NCBI GenBank assembly: GCA_007258455.2
Contig: VDFB02193867.1
Location: forward strand, 529,472,550-529,536,549
Length of the DNA: 64,000 bases
Direction: 5' to 3'
From: Sequoia sempervirens
Taxonomy: Eukaryota; Streptophyta; Pinopsida; Cupressales; Cupressaceae
Shown: one piece after another, positions 50,127 through 61,472 of the stretch
Layout: every line of letters starts with the position of its first letter
How positions within the stretch are numbered: the first letter of the stretch is position 1
The notes under the pieces: generated by a model
Databases searched by the model: none
Told to the model about the DNA's origin: nothing
Seen by the model: the letters and a program-made list of their open reading frames with translations, nothing else
Position numbers and translations under genes: made by a program

Positions 50127-50262
50127 GTCTACCCTAGGATTGCTTCATTTTAATTTATGCGACTACCCTAGGATTGCTTCGTTTTACTTTATATGTCTAC
50201 CATAGGATTGCTTCATTTTACTTTATATGACTACCCTAGGATTGCTTCGTTTTACTTTAAAG
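50127..50262. repeat. 34-bp tandem array in the leader of E
   Basis: Four head-to-tail copies with period 34, starting at 50127, 50161, 50195 and 50229. Each contains CTACCCTAGGATTGCTTC (CTACCATAGG in the third), then GTTTTACTTTATAT or a close variant. Confidence 0.85.
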
Positions 50263-50362
50263 CTATTAACTGTCCATAGTCACCTCAGATTCAGTTAAAC
50301 TATTTTCAAAGTACAAATTACAATTTGTAGGTCTGTGAAACATGCGCTATAACAGACCTTAC

Positions 50363-50563
50363 GGGCGCTGCAAGATTCTTTACAGGCGCTGCAAAAATCT
50401 TTATAGGCGCTGCAAGATGGCTCAGGAGTGCTACAAAATGGATTAGGAGCGTTGCAAGATGTCTCAAATGCAATGTAGGATTACTTAAAAGTGCTGTAAG
50501 ATGTCTTAAGAGCATTGTAGGATTGCTCAAATGCATTGCAGGATTCTTCACAGGCGTTGAACT
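50363..50563 (-). repeat. 21-bp tandem array of element E, right
   Basis: About nine degenerate copies of a 21-bp unit; on the plus strand GGCGCTGCAAGATTCTTTACA and relatives, on the minus strand CAGCGCCTATAAAGATTTTTG. It resembles the left array at 37775-38005 in inverted orientation, and lies upstream of gag in the sense direction. Confidence 0.75.
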
Positions 50564-50662
50564 GGGTATGATCTTTCTAAAACGTGTTTCTTGCACTAAT
50601 TCGTTGTTTTTGGCCGTAACCTATCAGAGAAACCTTCAAAAAGATGTTAGAGTTAGGGGCAA

Positions 50663-50682
50663 GAGCCCCACGGTGGGCGTCA
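50663..50682 (-). promoter_or_regulatory. Primer binding site of element E (tRNA-Lys class)
   Basis: Minus strand TGACGCCCACCGTGGGGCTC, about four bases from the LTR end. It matches the complement of the plant tRNA-Lys(CUU) 3' end, TGGCGCCCACCGTGGGGC, apart from one transition at the third base. Confidence 0.8.
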
Positions 50683-50686
50683 AAAA

Positions 50687-51851
50687 TTTGTATATGTTAA
50701 TATGTAATCTAATTGAAAACAATAAACACAATTGAAAGAACTTTAAACTAAAGAAATTGAAGTGAAATTAAAATAAAACAGAAATTCTTCAGAAGTGTTC
50801 CATATTTCTCTATCTCCAGAGATTTGTTCGAAGCTACTACTCTCAGATTATGTAAGCTTGGCTTCTCCAAATGGCAGTCTGCAGAATGAGTATGCAAAGT
50901 GATAAAGCTTCTCTATCCTATATGTTGGTGAAGGTGAGAATGCTGACGGATATGGACAGGGGCTGTGGATTATGCACAGGGGCTATAAATAGAGGATGCT
51001 ATGGATATGCTATGATATGCCATGATTCTATTGCTATGAAATGAGAATACTGTAAATGAAAAGGCTTATGAAGGCTATGCTATTACAAATTGACTATAAT
51101 TTTTCTGCTGAAAGCTTCTATATCCATTTCAAAGACTCGGCAGTCCTATTTATAGTTTTTCACAAGCAAAATCCTGGCTGGAAAAGATCAACAGCTGTGA
51201 GATTGTCTGGTAGAATTGAAAGGTGAGAGATGGAGAGGTTGAGAGGAAGATGGAGAATGTTGGGAGGTTGGAGAGAAGAATGGAGCCTTGTCTTCAACCC
51301 ATGGGAACAAGCTCGCACAGAAATAGAGGAATTTAATTTTTTTCTGTTTCGACAGTTTGCTTCACGGCTGTTGAAGATAATTCCCAAATTAATTAAATAA
51401 ATAAATTTATTTAATTTCATTTATTGAGTTTTATTTTTAATTTTAGCACTATGGAAGATTAAATTAAATATTTTGAAATATTTAATTGTGATGTGACTTT
51501 AGAAGAATATGAAATATTAGAAGAATTAATTAAATATTTTGAGATATTTAATTATGAATATATATTTGAAGAATTTGAAATGGTTTAATCTTTATTTGAA
51601 TAAAATATTCAAGCTAAAATTATTAATAATTAATATAAATAAATCATAATGTTTATTTAATTAATTAAGAAATGAATACGAAAAGATGATTAAATAAACT
51701 TATTTATTTAATCGAAATGGAAGAATGAACAATATAAATAAATTATTTAAATTTATTTATACATAGATGGAATTCAAAGATTTAATTAAATATTTTAAAA
51801 TATTTAATTAATTACCAGACAACGTGATGTGACCATTTTTAGGTGTATACA
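50687..51851 (-). repeat. Right (5') LTR of element E
   Basis: Near-identical direct repeat of 36091-37254. The right end GGTGTATACA is followed by ATATG, the target duplication. Confidence 0.9.
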
Positions 51852-54011
51852 ATATGAAACATGACTTTGATCATTGGAGGCTTGAAGTCAATAATGGCAT
51901 TACCCTTTACATCCACACACTGCCTAGTAGCAGGGTTATATGCTCTAGCTATTGCAAGAATCAACTCCGGACATTGAATATATAGGGGGAAAATTGCAAC
52001 ATGTGCCAATATTGATTGAACAATCCCTTTTGTCCTTCTTGTGACCTTCTCCTCAGTGAATGTATCCTCATGCAATTCTTCATAGTTAAAAGGACCCAAA
52101 TTGGTGTTCGTAATATCAGTCCAGTCAGAATCAATTTTGCTAGCCATGAGGACAACCTCCCTATGCTTACATCTCAAGGTATACAGGAGTTGTTCCACTT
52201 TGATCTTCTTCAGCCTAACTCCTTGCCATGAAGTTTCACCTGGTTGGCTCCTCTAAGAGGCCTCATCCATTGCTCCCAACATTTCTTAGTACTTGCAACA
52301 ATTCCCTATATTATATGAGTAATGAATCTAAGTTATTCAATCATATAATCCCTCCTCTATCCTCCTAAAATGTTATTTACTTTTTCAAACCATTCCTTTA
52401 TCGGAGGTAGAACCGTAGAAGCATTAGGCATAGACAATGTTTCTTATCATGCAGCGGGGTCGGGATTGGAACTGGACAAGGAGCAAAATAGTGTCAGAGG
52501 TGGGACCAGAATGGGAACCAGAACCGAAACAGTGTCAGAGGCAGGGCCAGAATGGGAATCGGATTAGAAACAAACGTTAGCTACCAAGTTCAACCTCCCC
52601 TGTGGATCTGGTTCTGAACAAGAGTAAAGACATAGTAACAACATAATAATCAATGGGAGTGGAATAATTCTAGCAAATGGAGAGTATTTCAAACAAGGTA
52701 TGGTCATATGGACCCTAAACCCTAGGTCACATGGGCCCCAAAGGAAACTAGAAATAGCATAATTTATCCCTCCTACAACTCCTCTGTACAAAAGTAATTA
52801 AAACCATAGAAAACGTTATCTTGCAAAACCCTAGTTCACTTGATATGTCATTTCCAAAAAATAGAGCACAACAAGAAACGTATACGAACAAACCAAAATC
52901 AACGTGAGAAAACTATAATAGGGTCTCAAAATGAAATACATTACCCAAGCAAGGAAACCCCTTCCAAAATTGAAACCCTAGTCAAAACCAGAGCACGAAA
53001 AAAATGGACCTGTCACGAAAGCAACAACAGAAAAAACAACAAAACACAAATGAAAAATGGAAAGACAAACCCAACAAAATGGAATGAAATGGAAAAGAGA
53101 GAACCAAGGAAACAAAATAAGAAGAACAAAAACAAACACAACCAAGCGAACAAATTCCCAGAATAAACTCTCCTATGAATACGCTAAAATGACACATGCG
53201 GAAGAACAAACGGGAGAAAGAAAATCAAAAGAAACCTACCTCAAAACGCTCTTTAGGACTGACTAGAATTTAGCCAAGATTTTCTCTGCAATTTGCCCCC
53301 GCGATCAAATCAATTCTCTCGAGACTTTCCTGGCCATGGTTTTCTTAAACAATTTGCATAATAATAACAATGAGGTAGTTTAAGCATAATTAAGCCTTTA
53401 ATCACTAATACGCACGCGCAAACAGGCTACATTTAATGCCATAAATGTGGTAGTTCGAGGATGGAGCCAACGACATGAACAAAAAGTTAAGTCAAGTCCA
53501 CAGAACATCAAAAGGTAAGGTGGACATGGAGCTAGGTCAGAGAAAAAATAAAGAAACCAGATAAAGTTAACTACTTCATTTCCAACCCTGGATCCAACCC
53601 CGACAAAAGGATCGACCAAAAACAACAAACAAAGACAGGGGTGGAGACAAAACCGAAATGGAACTTCACATAGTTCGAAGTTCGATTCCAGGTCTGGATC
53701 TGGTCCCAACCAAAAAAAAAGAACAAAACAAGCACAAGGGAAGCAGAACCAGAGCGAACATCGGACCCGACCCAAACAATAAAGAAAATGAGAAAGAAAA
53801 CAAGCTGAGACGGAGTTGGGACTGGAACATAAAATGGAAACTTGAAACTTCCTTCATTAGTTCCAATCTTGGTTCTGCTTTCGCGTGAGCAAACAAACAA
53901 AGAAAAGTGAAATGACCAACAAGCAAGAGGACAGACCAACCCAAGTGTTTGTCAAAAACAACCAACAAAATAAAGGAAAAACAAAAGAGAAGGTGGAGTC
54001 GGAGTCGGAAC
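51852..54011 (-). repeat. Right (5') LTR of element G, second segment
   Basis: Continues the alignment with the left LTR (20055-22186) after element E. It includes A-rich purine stretches and repeated GGAACCGGAACCGAAAC-like words near 52450-52550. Ends where element C is inserted at 54012; the rest of this LTR lies beyond the window. Confidence 0.75.
51857..52147 (-). pseudogene. Long LTR-embedded ORF of element G, right copy, N-terminal part
   Basis: Starts at an ATG at 52147 (MASKIDSDWTDITNTN) and is open until the junction with element E. The frame continues on the other side at 36085 and below. The left LTR copy has lost this ATG (ACG at 20349). This is the best candidate for the natural start of the LTR protein. 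Confidence 0.5.
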
Positions 54012-56500
54012 TGTTAGCTCTCAAAAATGTAGGCAAGATACCTCAAGAGGCTACCAATCTCTTGATATGCTTCAGGGTAACAGAGGAGGTTGGAAGAATT
54101 TAACCTTCTACTCTTTAGGTGTTGCAGAACCTAGGTGGGTGTACCTCTCTGAATAATGCAGACTTAACCTATAATCAATCTTCTTGTAACAACTTGTTCA
54201 CAATGGCAGATGGGAGTGAACAAATATAATTCAACTTGAAAACAATAAAAATATTCAGATGTGGATTCTGAAATAAGTGCTCAATTAACAGATGTAAAGA
54301 AAACTAAATGAGTTCAAATGGTGAAGTGCAGAGACCAGTGCCTTGTTGGGTATGCGGAGTCAAATGAGATCAAAATGAACAACACATCACTAAGAAAATT
54401 CAAATTATCTGGCATATGTTATGTTTACAACTTGTATAAACATGCAAGAATATGACTGCTAAGCTCTACTTGAATAATCCAATTGAATCTCTCTTATTAC
54501 TGTGATTAACTAAAAGGATTTAGTCTTTACTTGAAAGAACCAATTAATCGATCACACAAGAACAACAAATGTGTGTTGATAAACTGAATGTATACTTGTT
54601 ACATCAATTTAAACAACTAGAAAGAATCCATTTTGGAGATAGCTTAACAATACTTTCATTAAATCTAACAGATAATTGACACCAAAATGTGCAGTAACAT
54701 CACTTGACTTTCGTAAATACCTCCACTTTGAAAACATGCAACTTTGTCTCTGATCTGATGAATCTATATTACTGTATCCATCAAAAAATGCCTACTGTAT
54801 ATCAAATAACTCATAAAACGGTCCCTATTACAATTGTCAAAATGCCTCTTTATACACAAGCATTAGAAAATAAAACATTTGAAATAACATGTCGGCCCTC
54901 CATAGAATTCGGGCTCCAATCGAGCTGGCAAGCAACGGTCATCCAAGTAGAAACATGTCGGCCCAGCATTTTGAAATTTTGTTTTTTACCAATGAGACAG
55001 TCGATGAGACATAGATCATTGTCCTTCTGAAGGAAATTCAAATGCTTATCCCTATGCATTGTATTTTGCATTCGCCGTGACCACCAGCTTGCTATGTCGA
55101 AGTCAAGAAGTATCTATTTTGTTCCTTTTATGTTTTCCCATAGCCCATCGCCTTTAGTGAGAAGTCACAGAGATTAAAAAATGCTTTATCGAAAAGAACT
55201 TTACCTCCAACTTGTCGTTGTAACAACCCGTTAGTCATACCAAAGCCACATAGTATTCCTTTGTTCCTGCTCTGCTTCGCTACAACACATAAGTATTAGG
55301 GAGACCATATACTGAGACCAAAATACCATGCCGAAAGGCATTCACTTTTGTTTCACATTTTCCATGACAAGGAAACACTTACTCCAAAAATCGTCTCCCA
55401 TCCGCCTTTGCTAAGACAATGCAGTGTCGAGGAGAGGTTACATAGATTGCTCCAAGTTTCACCGAAGGGCCCGAGCTCACACCTGTTCACCAAGACACTA
55501 TAGATTTCTCACCGATAGAGTCCTTATGCCCCATGTATATTGCTATAGCTTTCAACCTTCGGGGGGACCTCTTGTAGATTATCCAATGCTTCACCGAAGG
55601 TCTTCAACTATCCCCGCGTCACCGAGACAAGGCAACACCTATACCGACAAGCAACTACATGTGTTCCATCAGTGAGACCGAAGGTTACTCTCCGAGACCT
55701 CATGCCAAAAACCCTTAGCTTGGCTAAAACACCTCCATATGTGCCAGTCGGTATAACATGTTGAGCTCGCCAAGACATGATACCAATAACCCATAGCCAT
55801 GCCGAAAAGAAACCCACATGCAAAGTCGGTGAGACATATTGTATTCGCTAAGACCACTTGTTGAAACCAAAAGGTTACACCGCGCAACATCATTGTCATA
55901 TTAATCCTTGCCGAGACATAAAAAACTCCTACTGAAAATCATTTGGTAGAAAACCTTTTGCACCATCGGTGAGACAAACTCACCTCGCCATGACACTATA
56001 CTGAAGGCACTCAACTTATACTGATGAACCACCCAAATGCAAAGTCAAGGAAATAAGTGATATTCGGTAAGACACCACCCCGAAAGCCATAACATATGAT
56101 GAAGAGACCCATAGTGCACCTGTCGCTGAGACAACATGACTTCGATAAGACGTTAGCCTGATCACAAAGACATATGCTGATAACTGCCAGCAAAAGAAAA
56201 CTTTAATCAGCAAAACAAGTGAAACGTCTTGCCAATAGGCAACAGACGTTTACCAGAAGAAGAATGGGTTGGGGAGACCTCACTGTTGTCACACCGACAC
56301 ACCTAAAATAGAAAGTATTAGCAGAAAAAACATAGTTGGTCGGGGAGACAATGGGAGACCTATGTCGATATGGACCAGACTGTAAATATGCATAACTTGA
56401 TGGACTCAGAGGGGAAATAGGGAAAAATATAGATGAAATATGCATACGGTAGGATCAAAACAGTACACTCATAAGTGAAAACACATGTAAAAACACCATA
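54012..56500 (-). repeat. Left (3') LTR of element C
   Basis: Opens TGTTAGCTCTC and aligns with 63290-64000 over 54012-54722 with few differences. Its right end is not proven, because the other copy leaves the window. From about 54880 to 56440 it is made of degenerate repeats with GAGACA, CCGAGAC and GTCGGTGAGACA words. No clear purine tract marks the LTR start on the minus strand. The end at about 56500 is an estimate just before a PBS-like motif. Confidence 0.6.
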
Positions 56501-56518
56501 TTTTTATAGTTCCAATAG

Positions 56519-56536
56519 TGGCTCTGTCTGGGGATG
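56519..56536 (+). promoter_or_regulatory. Plus-strand PBS-like motif beside the left LTR of C
   Basis: TGGCTCTGTCTGGGGATG, a shortened relative of TGGCGACTCTGCTGGGGATC. It points into element C from its 3' side, like the motif at 22420 in G. It also resembles C's own PBS at 63267-63286 on the other strand. Confidence 0.45.
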
Positions 56537-56771
56537 TATGATAGTAAGATCATTGCAAGGATCTAGAATCTTAGGTGAGTAGACCAGACATAAAATGATG
56601 AACCAGAAAGGAGAAAAGGAATGAATGGTAATGGAAATGAATGCAAAGTGAATGCAAGATGGAAATGAATGGAAAATGATAAAATCCTAGACTACTGTGC
56701 ATGGAAAATAATTTTAAAGAGGATACACAAGAGTTGTCCATGCACTGGCAACCCTTAATCCTCTATGTTGC
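56537..56771. other. Spacer between integrase end and 3' LTR of C
   Basis: No ORF. Contains simple GAATGGAAATGAATG-like repeats near 56615-56680. Confidence 0.4.
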
Positions 56772-58050
56772 TCAAGAGAAAAAAAGCTTCAAGAATTGCC
56801 CATGAACAGGCAATTCTTGATATTCACCAGCCATGTTTTGTAGATAGTATGAATCTTCGCCCTTCTTGCCAACAACAACAAAAGGTCCCAACCAAAGAGC
56901 TTCAAATTTTCCATGCTTGCCTTTCTCCTGACACCTTGCATTCCACATCAACACCAAATCATTTTCTTCAAATTTTCTGTTCTTTTCCTTCTTGTTGAAT
57001 AGATACTTCATATGTGCCTGTAGCTTCACATTTTGACTTTGGGCCTCTCCTTAATTCATCCAGTTTAACAAGTTGCTCCATTCTATCTTCCATGGGTTCA
57101 AGAACCTCCAAATCTTCCTATAAGATAAACTTATAGACTGGTAAAAAATTCTACAGAGGCATCCTAGCTTGTGCTCCGTACACTAACTCAAATGGAGATT
57201 TTCCAATTGGATTTTTTCAAAGTGATTCTGTCAACCCACAAAACCAATTTTAACTTTGAATCCCAAGCCTTCTTGTTCTGTCCCAGCATCCTCTTTATAA
57301 TCTTCAAGAGACTCTTATTGCTAGACTCTGCTTGACCATTGGCTTGTGGATGATAAGGAGCTGCATAAGAAATAGTAATGTCATACCTATCACAAAAGAT
57401 TTTGAATTCATCTGACCTGAAGCACATCCCATTGTTAGTGATTATCCTCAATGGTGTACCAAATCTTGTGATAATGTTGTCCATCAAGAAATTTGTTACA
57501 ACTTTACTTGTAGCCTGCTTGGTTGGGATTTCTTCCACCCACTTTTTAAAATAATTAGTGGCAACTAATATCCATCTATGTCCTCCACTTGATTTCTCCT
57601 ATATCTCTCCAATGAAATCAATTCCCCAAGGATGAAAAGGGGCATCAACCTGCAAAGGTCGAAGTAGAAAAGCACCCTGATACTTCAATCTCCCAGAAAA
57701 CTTTTGGCAAGATTCACATTTTCTCACATATGTAAAAGAATCATTAAAAAACTTTGGCCAAAAATACCCAGCCCTGAGAATTTTGTGCGCAATTGTCTTT
57801 GCTGAATAATGACCTCCACAAACTCCTTCATGCATTTCCTTCAAAACATGCCTGGCCTGTGACTCATCCAAACATAACAACAATATGCCATCCCTATTTT
57901 TCCAAAACAGATCACCATCCATAAAAACATATTTGGATGCCTGCAACTTTAAAGTTCTCTTTTGGCTGTCACTCAATCCATCTGGACACTTCATATATCT
58001 AAGATAATGCATAACATCAATATACCAAGGAGTGTGCTCAATGCTTGCAA
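56772..58050 (-). pseudogene. Integrase of element C (second catalytic Asp replaced)
   Basis: Zinc-binding part: MHEGVCGGHYS and CESCQK. Core: WGIDFIGEI, IITNNGMCF and NGQAESSNK. The second catalytic Asp (TDNG in relatives) is Asn here (AAC). The C-terminal domain lies at 57029-56772 (LWLGPFVVVGKKG). A stop after residue 137 of the first open part and frameshifts near 57190 break it. Confidence 0.8.
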
Positions 58051-59680
58051 CTGTAGTCCCTTCTTCAACATTGCAGATCTAATTTTCCTCAATATTAGTT
58101 TTTTCCATCAGCTTAGCCAAGCCTTGGCCTCGTACCAGCTTAGTAATTTGTATTTCCATGTCAAATTCTTGAATCTTGTTGATACATCTGCATCTTTTCC
58201 TTGTAACTTCATATTGTACTAAATGCATGAGGAACATAAGCAATCACCTTGGCTCCAACAAGATAAGGTTTAAATGCTTTTGTGGCCTTCACCAATGCAA
58301 AAGCCTATTTTTCCATTATGTCATACTTTAATTCAGACCCCTGCAATGATTTACTAAAGAAAGACATAGGCTATTCATAACCATCCTCATTCTTCTGTAA
58401 CATAACAGCAATAATTGTATCCATTGAGGCAAATGAAAAAATTTGAAAGGGCTTTGTAAAATTCAGAGATTTAAGAATAGGAGCCTCTTTGATAGCCTTT
58501 TTGATAGACATGAAAGCATCTAAAGCTTTAGCAGTCCAATCCATTTTTTGTCCTTTCCTCAGCATTTTAGATATGGGCTTGATGATCTTAGCAAAATTAG
58601 AAACAAATCTTCTAACAAAATTATTTTTTCCAAAGAATGACTGTATTGCCTTAATAGTTTTGGGAATAGGAATTTTATCAATAGCTTCCACCCTCTCAGG
58701 ATCTATTCTAATTCCCTCTTTTGAAACAATATGCCCCAAGATCTTACCCTCTATGACTGCAAAATGACATTTCTTTGGATTCAAACTAATACCATATTCA
58801 AGAGCTTTAATAAATACCTTTTCAAGATGCTACACATGATCTTCAGCCTTCTTTGAATAAGCAGTCAAGTCATCTTGATACACTACCATGATAACATTAA
58901 TCAAATCAGCAAATGCTACGTCCATGGCTCTTTGGAAAGTCACTCCAGCATTAGTGAGACCGAATGGCATTCTTATGTATACATATGTTCCCCAAGGAGT
59001 TGTAAATGTTGTCTTGTATTGTTTAGATTCCTTGACTTTAACCCGATTGTACCCAGAAAACCCATCCATCATAGATAACAGCTCACAGCCTATCACCTTA
59101 TGCAATATTGCTTCCATGTTGGGTAGAGGATAATTATCCTTGAGAGATGCCATGTTTAGATTTCTAAAGTCCACACACAATCTGATATCACCATTCTTCT
59201 TTCTCACAGGAACTAGATTTGAAACCCACGTTGAATGTCTGATTGGTTTGATAATTCCTCCATCTCTGGGCTTTGTCAGTTCTTCTTGCATTTTAAGCTC
59301 CAATGTTCAATTTATAGGTCTTTTCTTCTTTCTAAAAGGCTTGGCGTCTGGCTTCAATGGTATTTCATGCTGAAAGAAAATCTTCCTTGTATGCTTTCAG
59401 ATCTTCATAAGACCAAGAAAAAACATGCTTGTACTTTCTCAACAACTCTATTACCATTCTTCGAATTTCAGGGCTGATCTTCTTTCCAATATATACCTTT
59501 CTTGGTGCTATCTCAGTCCCCAAGTTGACTTCCTCAATATCTTCTCTTTTGACTGGTGTCTGTTTCATTAGAGATCTATCATTTCCATCATACAACCTCT
59601 CCAATGCCACCAGACCCTTGGGCAATTTATTTGTTTTGAGCTGCAATATCTCCTTAACACAGTTTGCTTCCCATCCACTT
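58051..59680 (-). pseudogene. Reverse transcriptase and Ty3-type RNase H of element C
   Basis: Connector (59646-59365): KGLVALERLYDG, WSYEDLKAYKED. RT (59303-58784): LVPVRKKNGDIRLCVDFRNL, DNYPLPNMEAIL, DGFSGYNRVKV, and VVYQDDLTAY as the YxDD box, with Gln at the variable position. Then MNPKKCHFAVIEGKILGH and, for RNase H, FQIFSFASMDTI, FFSKSLQGSELKYDIM and KAFKPYLVGAKVIAYVP to about 58230. Frameshifts near 59330 and 58050 and several stops interrupt it. Confidence 0.8.
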
Positions 59681-59689
59681 CTTCAACAA

Positions 59690-60260
59690 AAGCATTAAAA
59701 TCAATTTCCTATGTCTCATACTGATATATACAATTGAGGAATTTCAAAAGGTCATTATCATCATTAAAAACTTTCCAGTTATAAATGTTATCAGGCACAG
59801 TAGGCCTTGTCTTAAACTCAATCTATGATACCCCAGCCAGTGTGATATCATCTCTTTTCAGCGCCACATTTGCTAAAAAATAGCCATTATGTTCTTTGAT
59901 CTGTCAATCCACTCAATTGAGAAGGCATCAAATAATTCAATCGTATCCCATACAACATTCCTATATTATTTTAATCTTTTGTGCTTTGCTGCATATTTGG
60001 ATTTAATTTGTGAAACAACCAACTTAGAATCACCAAAAACAGTTAACAACTTAATCTTGTGTTTCACAGCTATGTTCAAGCCTGTCAATAAAGCTTCATA
60101 CTCTGCCAAATTGTTTGTACATTCAAATGCTAACATAAAAGAATATTTAAAGGTAATACCTCCAGGCTAAACAAATACAATCCTAGCTCCATTACCTTCT
60201 TGGCTACAGGCTCCATCAAAATACATCTTCCTGACACCATTGCAATTTTGTGCACCATGT
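59690..60260 (-). pseudogene. Archaeal-type RNase H of element C, placed before RT
   Basis: KMYFDGACSQEGNGARIVFV, CTNNLAEYEALL and VFGDSKLVVSQIKSKYAAK carry the first three acidic positions. The fourth should follow KNIMA near 59880, but a one-base deletion in the expected Asp codon shifts the frame. Position before RT is as in element G. Confidence 0.75.
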
Positions 60261-61472
60261 TTTTCAATTGGATCACTATTAGTTAACTCTGCCTGAGCTG
60301 GTTCAATCTTAAAACTTCCAAGATCAACATCATAGAAACAATTGATCTGATCTTGAGGCACATAACCAACAAGTTGGTTCATTCTTGGCTCTTGATACAA
60401 CTTGACTTCTTGGCCATTCACTGGTATTGTAGCATAAGACAGATCAAATTGAACATTTCCACCAACAACTGCTATCCACTATCTTGACAAAAGCATACCA
60501 AATTGCGGAGGAGTATCAATAACCATTATATCTATATTATAAGCCACTTGTGGATAAGTAGCCAATTTGACTTCAACATCCTTCATAATACCAACCACAA
60601 GAACAGGTCTGTTATCCATTGCATAACACTTGCCTCCAGTGATATCAACCCACATACTAAGTTGTTTCATGACTCCAACAGGCATGATGTTTATAGCAAC
60701 ACCAGAATCTATCATGTAGTTCCTTAAAAATTTATTATTAATAAGCAACGTAGTAAAGAAGGGATCGACTTGAGGAGGAGTCAATAATATATCACTCAAG
60801 CAGACCTTAGAATTATTTATTTTCTCCTGCCTATTGACTGCTTTAACAATTATTTTATTTTCAGCATTCACATGTTCTCCATTCGTTATCAATTGAACAA
60901 CAGTATCCCTATATTCTTTAATTTTCATCATCTCAAGTAGTGGAACATACATTTTTACCTGGGACAATGCCTGAGTGAAATCAAAAGAGGAGCTCTCCAC
61001 CTTGATAGTCTTCTTTAATTCTGGCGCTTCTCTTTTGCTTTCCTCTTTTTCTTTTTTACTAGACTGGTCAGGCATCTGTATTTCTTTATTTAATTCCTTT
61101 ACTTCCTCCTTTTGGCCTAGTTTCTATTCAATTTTATCATGCTGCTTGTTTCTTGGCCTTTTTGTAATTTCCTATTTTGTCTTTTGATCTTTTATAAAAA
61201 TTCCCCCAGGAACTCCATCTAGCTCATTTACTTTTCCGTTTCTCAACCAGTATTTACTTTGTGCTTCCTCAACTGTAGCAATAGTGATGCTTTCTATTTC
61301 ATCCTCAGTAAGTCTACTTAAATTGCATTAAGCAGGTGCTGCATCAGGATGTGGCTCTGTGTAATCTTCATCAAAATCATAAAAAATCTGTTGTTCAGCC
61401 ATATGGACATTATACTTCTGATTGGACACATCATATTCATAGCCTTCATCCCCCGAAGATGAATTTCTTTCC
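60261..61472 (-). pseudogene. Protease and flanking linkers of element C
   Basis: Open at 61075-60479: an acidic and basic linker, then LINNKFLRNYMIDSGVAINI with the catalytic DSG present, and TPPQFGMLLSR. The same frame runs on after one stop into NGQEVKLYQEP and the RNase H. It would cleave the polyprotein. Region 61076-61472 is a degraded linker to Gag with no motif. Confidence 0.7.

Larger units (their letters stand above)
36091..51851 (-). mobile_element. Element E: 15.8 kb Tat-like Ty3/gypsy with antisense PMD gene
   Basis: Complete minus-strand element with LTRs at both ends, a tRNA-Lys-class PBS, a polypurine tract and 5-bp target duplications ATATG (36086-36090 and 51852-51856). It is nested in the right LTR of G. 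It carries gag-pol in one frame and a plus-strand PMD gene between pol and the 3' LTR. LTRs differ by only a few percent by eye, so it is younger than G. Confidence 0.9.

Noticed and set aside
50127..50262. CRISPR-like repeat array
   Set aside because: Repeats are directly adjacent with no unique spacers, in a plant retroelement leader; it is a plain tandem array.
50318..50596. Minus-strand ORF with repeated LRHLATLL-like units
   Set aside because: It is a translation of the 21-bp array, a multiple of three, so it stays open without coding pressure.
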